From contig JALHOP010000019.1 of assembly GCA_022842935.1 (NCBI GenBank), positions 1-64,000 of the forward strand: a stretch of 64,000 nucleotides of DNA, given 5' to 3'. Each line of letters begins with the position of its first letter. Position 1 is the stretch's first letter. Origin of the DNA: Myxococcota bacterium. GTDB lineage: Bacteria > Myxococcota > XYA12-FULL-58-9 > JALHOP01. The notes beneath the pieces are model-generated. The model saw nothing but the letters and a program-made list of their open reading frames with translations, ran no database searches and had not been told where the DNA came from. The translations under genes were made by a program, and so were the position numbers. Positions 7,546 to 17,000 of this stretch are shown piece after piece.

Positions 7546-9309
7546 TCAATCGCGCGCCGAGCGGCGACGTGTCCCAGCGCAGTCCTGACACGAGCGCCCG
7601 TTGCCGTGATTGTGCACCAGACGCGCTGCAACAGGCTCGCGACCACCATCGACGAAACCATACACAGCAAGAGCGCGGCGCGTGCGTGCCGTGAGATCGG
7701 TGACGATGAGGTCGAAGTGGTGTTCTTCGCCGGTCGCGTGGTGTTGCTGTAGGCCGAAGCTGCGCGAGTTGGCGACCACCCAGCGGCGGGTACCTGTGCC
7801 ATAGTCGGGCAGGTCGACGGCACGCCCGTTCTGGTGATTCGAGTATCCGGCAGGTGCCGCCAAGCGCCCTTTGCTGCGACGCAGGCTCGCTTGCTCTCGG
7901 TGCGAGCGAAAGCCGGAGCCGGGAAGGGGAAGCGCCGGGTTCGTTAGTCGCATCGCTGTGTAAGTGAGGGCGGCGCGCGTCTCGAGGAAACGCTCGCGTG
8001 GGCGACCCGTGTCGGCGTCGGGAGATTCACCCATCGAGCGCACCACCATCGCGAAACGTTGGCCAGAGTTGTAGCCGTGCACGACGAGGCCACCACGCAG
8101 GTTCTCGGGCAAGCGTTGAATCATTGCCGCAGCTTGCGGCGAGCGAAGAGCCGCGAGGGTCTGTGCGTTGATCTGGCCGTTCGCGGGTAGGCCCGGACCC
8201 CGCACCATCCAGTTGTGCAGGCGTTGGAAGTCCGCGATCGCGGCTTCGGTCATTGGACCGAGCTTGCCGTCGGCGGGGTTGTCGACGCGGCTGCGTGGGT
8301 CAGCGCCTTGGGTGAACGTGTAGCCTAGCTCCATGAGGCGGGTCTGCACCTCACGGATGACCTCTTCGTCGCCCGGCTGCGTCGGTCCGTCAGCGCGTAT
8401 AGCGCGCTGGCCGAGGGGGTTAGCTGCGATGGCGGACTCGACGTTCTGGCGCCAGGGCTCCTGCATGGCCTCGGCGGAGCGTCGCGCGTTCCGCAACGCG
8501 TCGCCGATGCGTGGTCCGAGCGCCGCGGGGTCGCCGAGGTCGGCGCCGGTGTGGCGCTCGTAGGTCTCGCTAAACCGCCGCATGGCCTCCATGGTGCCAG
8601 CGTCAAAGTCGGGCCCTTCGCTCACGTCGTAGCCCAAGCCACGGAGGATGTCTTTGGCGCGCGTCCGGTGCTCGCGGTCGGCGTCTGTCCCACGGCCAGC
8701 TCGGAGCGTGGGGCGACCGAGCTGCTCGTCGCTCACACCTGGTTCGATGAGGGTTTCGGCGGCGCGCGCCGCGCTCGCGATTGCATCGAGCGTGCGCTGG
8801 TCGAGCTCGCCGTCCTGCGGCATCGGAGCAAACGTTCGGTCGTTGTGGGCCTGCCCCTGGAAGTCGAGCACCGCACGGTACGTGGTGTCGTCGAAGGTAC
8901 CCGGGGTCACGTTCGGTGCGGGCTTGCCCGGGCGGGCTTCGAAGAAGCCGAGGCGTCGCAGGTCGGCCTGCAGCGAAGCGATGCGCGGGCCCGCGGCGCC
9001 GATGCGGATCCCAGTGCCAGCCGGACGCGCAACCACTTCGGCGGCAACTGGCTCGGCGGCAGCGACGACAGCCATGGGGCTGAACACGGGAGCGCGGGGC
9101 TCGACCCGCGCCGGTGCGACGGGGACGACCTCGGCGCGCCTCGGGGTGTCTCGCCACTTCCAATCCCACGGTAGGATGGAGTCGTTGAAGAAGTTGGCGA
9201 GGCCACTGCGGGCTGGCTGACGCCGGGGTGTAGCGACGGGCTCGTCGGCATCGCGGACCGGCTGACCGCGCGGAGCGGCTCCAGGGGCAGTACGCAGCTC
9301 TTCACCCAT
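7546..9309 (-). CDS. Peptidoglycan-binding protein with VanY-type M15 peptidase domain
   Basis: The 587-residue protein has a Pro/Arg-rich disordered start (about 1-110), then three peptidoglycan-binding-type repeats (about 115-185, 215-260 and 325-385, each with a leucine-rich helix and a GxxDxxTxxAVxxFQ-like end), and a D-Ala-D-Ala carboxypeptidase/endopeptidase domain of family M15 (about 410-570). Zinc ligands are H492 (SNHQNGRAVDL), D499 and H531 in EEHHF; E528 is the likely base. The Trp usual before the last His is replaced by His530. It should cut cell-wall peptides. No Sec or Tat signal is visible, which is odd for a wall enzyme. The gene runs convergent to the hydrolase with only ten bases between. 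About 180 bases to the next minus-strand gene hold nothing clear. Confidence 0.85.
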   Translation of the reverse strand: MGEELRTAPGAAPRGQPVRDADEPVATPRRQPARSGLANFFNDSILPWDWKWRDTPRRAEVVPVAPARVEPRAPVFSPMAVVAAAEPVAAEVVARPAGTGIRIGAAGPRIASLQADLRRLGFFEARPGKPAPNVTPGTFDDTTYRAVLDFQGQAHNDRTFAPMPQDGELDQRTLDAIASAARAAETLIEPGVSDEQLGRPTLRAGRGTDADREHRTRAKDILRGLGYDVSEGPDFDAGTMEAMRRFSETYERHTGADLGDPAALGPRIGDALRNARRSAEAMQEPWRQNVESAIAANPLGQRAIRADGPTQPGDEEVIREVQTRLMELGYTFTQGADPRSRVDNPADGKLGPMTEAAIADFQRLHNWMVRGPGLPANGQINAQTLAALRSPQAAAMIQRLPENLRGGLVVHGYNSGQRFAMVVRSMGESPDADTGRPRERFLETRAALTYTAMRLTNPALPLPGSGFRSHREQASLRRSKGRLAAPAGYSNHQNGRAVDLPDYGTGTRRWVVANSRSFGLQQHHATGEEHHFDLIVTDLTARTRRALAVYGFVDGGREPVAARLVHNHGNGRSCQDCAGTRRRSARD

Positions 9310-9490
9310 GACAACTCGGCCTCTTTCGGGTGGACGGGGGCGGCAAGGGTCGCCGCTGGGCGCAAACTGCCCAGTTATCTGAAGTTATCGGCGTCGCTCT
9401 GGCAGTGTTGCGTGAAAAAGTGCAGCTCGTTGAGCGTGATCGGGGTGCTGGGCTCAAGAAGGCATGATGGGGTGGGGCGACCGATAGACG

Positions 9491-10723
9491 TCAGAACGAC
9501 GGCGCCGACGCAGCATTTGGTGACCCGAAACCGCGCTGTTCGACGTGTTCGCGTGAAGCGATCATGGGGCCCGCCGGATGAAAGAACGTGTCAACGAGGA
9601 GCTCGCGGCCATCCAGAGTGACCAGGTTGTAGGCGTGCCCGAATGGCTCGATGAGGGTCTCGATGCGCACTTCGATACCGGCGCTCGCGATGAGTTTGCG
9701 CGTCAGTTCTGACGCGTGACGACAGACGAGTCCGCGCTCTCGACCTTCTTCGGAATGCGTGTAAGCGTGAACGAGCCGTGCGGCGCCCTCGACCAACGCA
9801 CGCGGGTCGGTCGTGCTCGCACGCAACGCATCGAACTCTGCCTGCATCGGCTGGGGTACCAGCACCTGGTCTTCGAGGACGTCCATCGCCGAGCTCAATC
9901 CATCGACGGGGAAGGTCTCGAGCACGAACCCAGTTGTTCCGTTCTTGAGGCGGTCCCAGCCGTTCGTGTCGGAATCGGTGGTCGAACGATGGCCCTTGAG
10001 CGCGGCGTATTCGCGGGCGTACTGCGCATACCGCGTCGCGACGTCCTCCGGGCTGCGATTCGGAAACGTGAGATCGCGTTCGATCTCGCCGACGTGAAGA
10101 CGCGCGGCATCGATCAACGGCAGCGCTCGCGGCGACACAGCACGACCATCGAGCGCGGCCAGCTGATCCTTGAGGCGGTTGAGCTGCGCGACCACGTCGT
10201 CGTTGCGCCCTCCCGCAAGGGCCTCGAGCGCCTGGTCGGTGACGCCGAGCATCGCAGCGATAGACGCCTCGTTTTCGCTCCCGCTACTTCGGAGTCGAGC
10301 TTGCGCGAGAACCCACTGGATCGCGGTGAGCCGCGAGGCAATCGCATCGCGCACCCGCGGATGGGCGTCGAGCACCTGCGTCGGCGAAAGCGTCGTGGGG
10401 GCGAGCGTCACCTCACGGGAAACACCGAGCCCAACACGCTGCCCGCTCGGTTTGGCGAGCTCGAGCCCCGGTTTGCCGACGTCGCGCACTGCCGCGCCGA
10501 GCGGTGCAGTGGCGATCGATGACGACTCGCCGCTGCGCGGGTTGGTTGGCGCGAAAGGCGCCGTATCGTCGGCGCTCGGAGCTGGGCTGACAGCGGACGC
10601 TCCCTTGACGCCTTGAACCATCGAGGGAGACGTTACGTTGCGGCAGTCCAGTTGACAAGCCGTGGCTGTCGACGGGAGCGCGTCGCTAGCGACGGCTGTC
10701 AAGGGTTCCCCCGACGTGACCAT
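9491..10723 (-). CDS. Transglutaminase-like protein with disordered N terminus
   Basis: The 410-residue protein starts with about 100 Ser/Ala/Pro-rich, probably disordered residues, continues through a helical middle (about 110-260), and ends with a papain-fold transglutaminase-like core: C334 in GLVCRHAS, H363 in FGHAYNLV and D378 in LLVDTFF, a Cys-His-Asp order and spacing that suits the family. It may be a peptidase, amidase or cross-linking enzyme; the residues do not tell which. ATG at 10723 is chosen because GGAG lies six bases upstream; an in-frame GTG at 10741 is an alternative. No signal peptide is seen. It may be co-transcribed with the M15 gene downstream. Confidence 0.7.
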   Translation of the reverse strand: MVTSGEPLTAVASDALPSTATACQLDCRNVTSPSMVQGVKGASAVSPAPSADDTAPFAPTNPRSGESSSIATAPLGAAVRDVGKPGLELAKPSGQRVGLGVSREVTLAPTTLSPTQVLDAHPRVRDAIASRLTAIQWVLAQARLRSSGSENEASIAAMLGVTDQALEALAGGRNDDVVAQLNRLKDQLAALDGRAVSPRALPLIDAARLHVGEIERDLTFPNRSPEDVATRYAQYAREYAALKGHRSTTDSDTNGWDRLKNGTTGFVLETFPVDGLSSAMDVLEDQVLVPQPMQAEFDALRASTTDPRALVEGAARLVHAYTHSEEGRERGLVCRHASELTRKLIASAGIEVRIETLIEPFGHAYNLVTLDGRELLVDTFFHPAGPMIASREHVEQRGFGSPNAASAPSF

Positions 10724-11235
10724 CGCGCGCGCTCCGTCCACGGTCGCTTAACGCGAGCGACCGGTGGAGACCCCGCCGGCCGCTGGGGCGAGGCCCTCGG
10801 TCACCTGTCGCGTCACCACGCGGGCTCGTGCGCTGCCGCGCGGCTCGGAGCCGTCGATCATCCTCGAGCCGTCGACACCCCGTGGGGCGGACCCGCCGCT
10901 TGCGGGGCACGACTCGAAGGCCGGCATGCAGGGGATAGACGGCGGGAAAAATGAATCGAGTGTTGGGCCCATGGGACGTTACCTTTCCGTGTGTGGCGGC
11001 AATGGAGAAGGTTCGGTACGCGGTGCACGAGAGTTGTCCCTTCGTCCGTTGGGCGCGGTGCACGCCTGGCGCTCGAAGAACGATCCTTGTCACTCTGCGC
11101 ATGCCGGTCGCGTCGCACGACACGGAGCTGCGAAGGCGACGCTTCAGGGAGGAATCCCGTCAGCATCTGTCGCGTCGCGATAGCGGACGCAGGGAGAGCT
11201 TTGTGCTGGCGAGCATGAACCGCTACGGTACAGCC
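10724..11235. other. Intergenic region without a supported gene
   Basis: This 512-base gap separates two divergent genes. The short open frames on either strand have no ribosome sites, start in odd places and lack protein-like composition. It presumably contains the promoters of both neighbours, but I see no clear -35/-10 pair, palindrome or structured RNA. Confidence 0.5.
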
Positions 11236-12084
11236 ATGGACTCATCGAATCCTTACGAGGCGCCGCAGGCCGAGCTCCGAGGCGTGAGCGCCGGCAGCGA
11301 GGGGGAGCTCGCCAACGCCGTCGCTCCGTTCGTTGCTTCCTATCGTCATCTGCGCATCTTGGCCGTGCTGTGCGGCTTGGGCGCGCTCGCGAGTAGCTGT
11401 GGCATGGTCGCGACACGTGCGAGTACGCCCGTGCCCACAGGACAACTCGTCGCGATGTTTGCAGTCATCACTGGTGGGTACTTGGTGGCGGCAGTCCTCT
11501 TCTTTCGGATGGCTGGCATCATGCGCGCCCTCGTCAAGGAGCCGACCCTGGTGAAGGTCGCAGCCGTGCTTAATCGCCTGACGCAGACGTGGGTGGTTGG
11601 TCTCGGCGTTCTCATCTTCATGTTCGCTGGCTCGTGGGCGCAGCGGCTCACCACGGCGAGCGCGGTCACGCCGGCGCTCTGGACGCTCGATCCACAGGAG
11701 GGCGTCGTGGGCGCTGCCGTGAGACTTCGGCGCGTCCTGGTCGTTGTCGTCGTCGCTGCCGTGCTCATCATGATCGCGGGGGTCGGTGGCGTATTCCTGA
11801 CGTCGGCGCCGCCGACGCCGGGGGTGAGCCAGGGCATGTTGAGAGCCATCACGCTAGGGAGCGGCATCGTGCAACTTGCGCTGCTCTGGCTCGTCTGGAG
11901 GCAAGTCCCAGCGCTCGAGGGCTTCATCGCGCGTCCGAGTGCTGCGAGCTTGAAGGCGGTCGCGACAGCCCACGCCGTGATCTGGCGCGTCGTGGTTTGG
12001 GGAATCGGCCTGATCTTCTTGCTCGGCGTGGTGGCCGCGGTAGCCCTGCCAATTCTCTTCACCGGACCAAGGCTCGCACCTTAG
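11236..12084 (+). CDS. Six-span membrane protein starting NPYEAP
   Basis: The 282-residue product begins MDSSNPYEAPQAEL, a start shared by many membrane proteins of unknown function in myxobacteria and planctomycetes. Hydrophobic segments lie at about 40-62, 72-98, 113-135, 167-187, 207-225 and 250-275, which gives six likely transmembrane helices. No catalytic motif is visible. The ATG at 11236 is preferred over upstream in-frame starts because it puts the NPYEAP motif at the N terminus. The gene converges on the next one with a 15-base gap. Function unknown. Confidence 0.75.
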   Translation: MDSSNPYEAPQAELRGVSAGSEGELANAVAPFVASYRHLRILAVLCGLGALASSCGMVATRASTPVPTGQLVAMFAVITGGYLVAAVLFFRMAGIMRALVKEPTLVKVAAVLNRLTQTWVVGLGVLIFMFAGSWAQRLTTASAVTPALWTLDPQEGVVGAAVRLRRVLVVVVVAAVLIMIAGVGGVFLTSAPPTPGVSQGMLRAITLGSGIVQLALLWLVWRQVPALEGFIARPSAASLKAVATAHAVIWRVVVWGIGLIFLLGVVAAVALPILFTGPRLAP

Positions 12085-12099
12085 CACGCGGCACCGCTG

Positions 12100-12612
12100 C
12101 TACGCGTGGCGGCCGCCGCTCACGCGGGGAAGATCGCCGGGCAGAGCCTCGAACAACGCCGCTTCGATGTCGCTATAGCGGTCCGTGTACGCTGTGTACT
12201 GGGTCACGAGATCGTTTACCACGTGTCGGCACGTCTCTTCGGAGTTGCCCGGCAATCGTGTGCGCAGCGTCCGCATGAGTGAGGTCGAGGAGGCTCCGAG
12301 GCGTTCGAGAGCCGCGCGGGCCAGGCGCAGGGCGTCGTGGATACTCTCTGTGGTCGCGCAGATGGCGCCGTAGAGTTGGGACTTGCGTTCGATCACCAGC
12401 AAGTGGGCATCGACGTCGAGCAGGCGTTTACCGTCCATGTCGGCCGGGGCTGCACGCTCACTCACGAGGCCGCGAAGGAACAGCAGGCCGGCAGCGGCGC
12501 GTTGGAGCTCCGCGTCACATCGCGCCGCATGCCGGCGCGCCTCGAATGCAACATCAGCGGCTCGCGGCAACGCACGAGCAAGAGCAGTCAGGGAGGGGGG
12601 AGCCGATGCCAT
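12100..12612 (-). CDS. Helical protein of unknown function
   Basis: This 170-residue, Ala/Arg/Leu-rich protein is predicted by eye to be nearly all helix, with few Gly or Pro outside the ends. I recognise no domain. The ATG at 12612 is chosen because GGAGAG lies upstream at a suitable distance; the open frame upstream of it has random-looking, Arg-rich composition. It diverges from the STAS protein gene across about 260 bases, so the two may share a regulatory region and perhaps a process. A role as a small scaffold or adaptor for the neighbouring coiled-coil system is only a guess. Confidence 0.65.
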   Translation of the reverse strand: MASAPPSLTALARALPRAADVAFEARRHAARCDAELQRAAAGLLFLRGLVSERAAPADMDGKRLLDVDAHLLVIERKSQLYGAICATTESIHDALRLARAALERLGASSTSLMRTLRTRLPGNSEETCRHVVNDLVTQYTAYTDRYSDIEAALFEALPGDLPRVSGGRHA

Positions 12613-12871
12613 CGAACGCTCTCCGTAGTCCAGAGAAAGGCCGAATTTCCGTCTCGAGGTTGTTATCGGCAGACGAACGGTTCTGTGTGCGTTGGGCCAA
12701 CCTGACGTTACGGCAGGCCGACCCATCCGCGCGTCGACGTCGGCCAGATTCGGAAAGGGTTGGGCGCCGGACCGGGCCGACACCGCGGGCTGGGGTCCGA
12801 CCAACCGGCCCGTGCCGTCCCGCCGGTACATTTACCAGCGACCACCCGGCATCCTGGCTATAACTCGGGGG

Positions 12872-14047
12872 ATGCCCCAGGACCTGCGCATTGACCGCAG
12901 CGATGCCGGAACGTTTTTGAGGGTGGAGGTGTCTGGCACGCTCAATGAGGCGCTCGCCCCGGAGCACCTCGCCGACCTCGGGGATGGACGTCCGATCCGC
13001 ATCGACCTCGAGAAGGTTTCGCGCATCACGTCCTTTGGAGTACGGCAGTGGGTGCGCGGCCTTGAAGCGCTGCGTCAACGGTGCGGTGGGGTCGTCCTCG
13101 AGCGCTGCTCCTACGCCTGCGTTTCGCAGCTCAATCTCATCGCCACGTTCTCTGCCGATGCGTTGGTCGCGTCGGTCATGGCGCCACTTCGGTGTGAGGC
13201 GTGCGAGCACGAAAAGCTGATCGTCGTCGATGTGACCAAGGGCCCGCCGGGTTCGCTCGAGCAGCCCTGCGCAAAGTGCGGTGCCAAGGCCGACCTCGAG
13301 GAAGACCCCGAAACGTACTTCGCTTTCGCGAAGGGCCAGCTCGCCAACGGCCGCTCCGCGCTTTTCCAGAAGCTTCAGGCCGAGCAGAGCAACGACGGAC
13401 AAGCCTCAGTCCATGTGGACGGCGATACCAAGGCCAAGCAGGACGCGGCAGCCCTTGCTCAGCACGATGCCGAGGCTCGCGCAAAGGTGGAGGCGGACGC
13501 TAGGGCCAAGCAGGACGCGGCAGCCCTTGCTCAGCGCGATGCCGAGGCTCGCGCAAAGGTGGAGGCGGACGCCAAGGAGATGCAGGACGCCGCAGCCCGT
13601 GCTCAGCGCGATGCCGAGGCTCGCGAGAAGGTCGAGGCGGAGGCCAAAGCCAAGCGGGAAGCGGACGCCGAAGCGAGTGCCAAGCGTGATGAGGAGAAGA
13701 AGGCCAAGGCAGCGTCCGAAACCCAACAGAAGACGCAAGGCGGTGGGCTCGCGATTCCCCCACCCCCGCCCGCGGATGGTGGCTTCGATCAGTTCGAGGC
13801 GACGACCGTCCACTTCATCGAGGACGTCGCGGAGTACATGGCGCTGCCCGAGGCGCCGGCTAACGTCGAGGTAGTGGCAAGCTCCGAGACGGGCGTCGCA
13901 GCCGAGGATACGACGGCACCACGCCCCATCGCGGGCTGGTGGGCACCACGCGAAGGGGAGGGGTGGTGGAGTCGGCGCACCATCGCAATTGCCGTGGCGT
14001 CGTTCGTGCTCGGGATCCTCGTTGGCTTCTTGGTTGCTCGCCTTTAG
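12872..14047 (+). CDS. Membrane-anchored STAS, zinc-ribbon and coiled-coil protein
   Basis: The 391-residue protein starts with a STAS (anti-sigma-antagonist) domain, about 1-105. The helix-start motif reads ITSFGV, with S54 at the position of the phosphorylated Ser of SpoIIAA/RsbV-type proteins, although the usual Asp before it is Thr. Next come two Cys pairs (CEAC and CAKC, about 110-140) that form a likely zinc ribbon, three 24-residue Ala/Glu/Lys repeats inside a longer coiled coil (about 180-285), a Pro-rich linker and a single C-terminal membrane helix (about 367-388). The catalytic partner expected for a STAS domain is a RsbW-like kinase; the convergent gene 13 bases away ends in exactly such a domain. 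ATG at 12872 follows a G-rich site. Confidence 0.82.
   Translation: MPQDLRIDRSDAGTFLRVEVSGTLNEALAPEHLADLGDGRPIRIDLEKVSRITSFGVRQWVRGLEALRQRCGGVVLERCSYACVSQLNLIATFSADALVASVMAPLRCEACEHEKLIVVDVTKGPPGSLEQPCAKCGAKADLEEDPETYFAFAKGQLANGRSALFQKLQAEQSNDGQASVHVDGDTKAKQDAAALAQHDAEARAKVEADARAKQDAAALAQRDAEARAKVEADAKEMQDAAARAQRDAEAREKVEAEAKAKREADAEASAKRDEEKKAKAASETQQKTQGGGLAIPPPPPADGGFDQFEATTVHFIEDVAEYMALPEAPANVEVVASSETGVAAEDTTAPRPIAGWWAPREGEGWWSRRTIAIAVASFVLGILVGFLVARL
13430..13645 (+). repeat. Three tandem 72-bp units inside the STAS protein gene
   Basis: Units at 13430-13501, 13502-13573 and 13574-13645 are in frame and encode 24-residue coiled-coil repeats. The first two are nearly identical at the DNA level; the third has diverged. 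The near identity points to recent expansion, so copy number may vary between strains and change the length of the rod. Confidence 0.9.
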
Positions 14048-14060
14048 GCGCCCGCGACTC

Positions 14061-17000
14061 TCAGCCCGTGCGCTCGTGAATCACGAAACTTGGCGCTGAA
14101 CGCGTGAACTCGCGGCGCGACTGGGTCAGATCGCGGGCGACGATGACCTCGGTCGACCGACCCTTGGCTATGTTGAGCGCGACGAAGCTCGCCTTCTGCA
14201 ACATCATGAACATACCGACGCCCGCGCCCCCGCCACTCTCTGCGAGCTGAGGACCTCCCTCGCCAAAACTGCGCCCGATGGACTCGACGATGCGCTCGGC
14301 GGAGAGAGTTCCGTATTCGTCGCGGACTGCGAGCACCAAGGTCGTGGCATCGGCGCCGAACGTCATCGTGACCGCGCGTCGCGACCGAACATCGATCGAG
14401 CGGTCCTTGTCGCTGTTGGGGCGCACACCGTTTTCGACAGGCGCGTGATAGAGGGCGTTGGTGAAGAGCTCGTCGAAGATCTCAGCGATCTCATCGATGA
14501 TGTGCTCTCTTACTCCGGCGCTTGCGCAGAAGTCGTCGAGCAAACCGATGAACTCTGCTTTTTGCGACGACTCCGTAGTGGCGTGGACGCTGTGCCGTGC
14601 GCCATGGAGCAGGAAATCGTGGACTGTCAGCGCTCTACCAGACAACGCCTTGATCAGGGTGGGCATGATCGAGGCGCGGGGTGTCTCAGCGTTGCCGATG
14701 ACGAAGCGCGCCCCATCGACGAGCGGATTGACGGCGAGGCTCTTCCGCGACCCGGCCCACAGACGAAGGCGCGGTATGCCCGCGCGATTGGGTTCGGTAT
14801 CTGGCAGCAAGAGCTCCGCCTGTTTTGGCCAGTGCTTGCGGACGAAGGCAATCGTGCTTGTGTCCGCGATGGCGAGCTGACTCGGGAGGACCAACGACAC
14901 CTGCGTGGGCTCGACCGCAGACTCCGCTTCCACCTCTCGTCGTTTGGCGTCATCTGCGAACTCGCGTTCCCGCGCGACGATGGCCTCTTGCTGACGGGCC
15001 GCCGCCTCCTCGCGTTCGCGCAGCTCCGCGAGCATCTGGGTTCGCTTCTCGTCGAGCTCTCTGGCGACCTCTTGGCGCTTGGCCTCGAGGTCGCGCTCGC
15101 CAAGGAGCAGACGCTCGTGTTCGTCCCGCAGACGCTCCTCCTCGTTGGCAATGCGCGTCCTGCGCGCCTCGAACTGCTCGGCGAGCTCTGCTTCGCGACT
15201 CGCGAACTCGGCCTCGCGCGCCCTCTGCTCGGCCTCGAGCTTAGCGTGTGCGGCCTCGATTTCCCGACGTAGGGCCTCGCGCTCGCGCTCGTATTCCTCT
15301 TCGCGTCGGGCCTGCTCTTCGTCGAGCTTCTTGGCGGCTGCCTCGGTCTCGGCAAGACGTGCCTGCGCCTTCTCTTCGAGTCGACGGTACTCGGCGCGTC
15401 GCTCCTCTGTCTCCCTGTCGAGCTCGCTACGCTTCTCCTGCAAGACCTCTTCTTTGCTGCGTGCGTCGTCTTCGAAGTCCGCGCGCATCCGATCGAGCTC
15501 TTCGCGGAGCGAGCGCTCCCGCTGCTCGATGCTAGCTTCGCGCTCCTGCAGACGCTGCTCGCCCTCTTGAATCGTGTCGCGAAGCTCGTCGAGACGACGG
15601 TGCTCGCGCTCGAGGGCATCACGCACCTCGGCCTCACGCATCGCCATTTCGCGCTGCTTGGCCTGCGTGTCGTCGGCGAGGCGTCGTTGAGCCGTGGCGA
15701 GCTCGCCACGGACTTTGGCCTGCTCTTCGGCTAGCTCAGCCTCACGCTGTCGGAAGCCCGCGAGCAGCTCGTATTGGGCTTTTTCGAACTCGCGCTGCAG
15801 AGCCGATTCCCTGGCCTTCTGATCGGCTTGCCATGCCTTACGCTCTTCTTCGCTCGCGGCACTGCGGGCGCTGAACTCGCGTTGGAGCTCGGCGTTCTTG
15901 CGTTCGAGCTCATCGCGCAGCGCCTTGTCGCGCTCAGCGAGCTGCTGCTCGCGTGCCTTTGACTCGGTGGACTGCTGCTGTTCGTCCGCGCGGAGCTTCC
16001 GGACACGTTCTTGCAACTCGGTTTCTTGGGCGGACAGCTGGGCTTCGATGGTGGCGCGTTCGCGCTGTAGCTCGTCTTCGACTTCTTTCCGTCGCTGCGC
16101 GATGGTTCCCTCGGCGCGCGACAGCTCTTCCTGTTGGGCTTCTAGCTCGCGGCGTCGTTCTTCGATGGCACGCGCTGCCTCTTCTTCGGTGCGTCGCAGC
16201 TCGGCCTCTTTACTGGCGAGCTCGGCGTTGGCTTTGGCGTGCTGAACCTCGAGCTCTTTCTGTCCCGCCTCGAGGACACGTTTGAGCTCGGCCTCGCGTC
16301 GCTGCAGCTCCGCCTCGGCGCTTTTGCGCTCCTGCTCGATGCGTCGGGTGGCCTCTTGAGCCGCCTTACGCTTGAGCTCCATCGCCGCCTGCTTTTCCTC
16401 GTACTCTCGTTCTTGCGCCGCAGCGGCTTCGCTCAAGCGCTGCTTGTCTGCCTCGAGTTGCTGCTCTCGCGCCTTGACCTCGGCGTCGAACTGTCTGCGT
16501 TTCTCGTTTAGCTCGCGTACGGCAGCTTGTTGTTGTGTCTCGAGCTCTTTTCGACTTCTGCGTAGCTCCTTCTCGCTGTCGGCGATAGCGGCTTCTCGAG
16601 CCTCGAGCTTGTTTTGCTGCGTTGCTAGATCTTGCCTTGCTTTTGCGAGCTCAGCTTCACGCTTCTTGAACTCCTGTTCGCGTTTCTGTTGTTGCGCCTC
16701 GATGCGTTGTTGGGCCTTCTTGGCGGCTTCCCAGCGCTCGCGCGACTTCTCCGCGCGTTCCAGCTGCTCTTGCTCGAGCTTCTGCGCGCGCGCCTCGAGG
16801 GCTGCGGACGTCGCTTTGGCGGCGGCTTCCTGCTCTTCGTTGCGCTTTTCGACCTCGACCTCGCGCTCGAGGAGCCTAGCTTCCCGCTCGGCTCCAATCT
16901 GTTCGAGCTCAGCGAGCTGCGCCTTGTGCGCTGCGACCAAAGAACGGGTGCGCTCACGCTCAGCCTCGAGCTGTTTCTGCAGCTGTTCGACCTTTGCTTG

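Noticed and set aside
9716-10522. Plus-strand 268-codon frame opposite the transglutaminase-like gene
   Set aside because: Arg-rich mirror frame without motifs; the minus-strand frame has a Cys-His-Asp triad and a ribosome site.
12554-13402. Minus-strand 282-codon frame opposite the STAS gene
   Set aside because: It overlaps both the STAS gene and the start of the helical protein gene and has no domain. The STAS reading on the plus strand has clear motifs.
13430-13645. Regular repeats that might be a CRISPR array
   Set aside because: The units are contiguous 72-bp in-frame copies without spacers and encode coiled coil.
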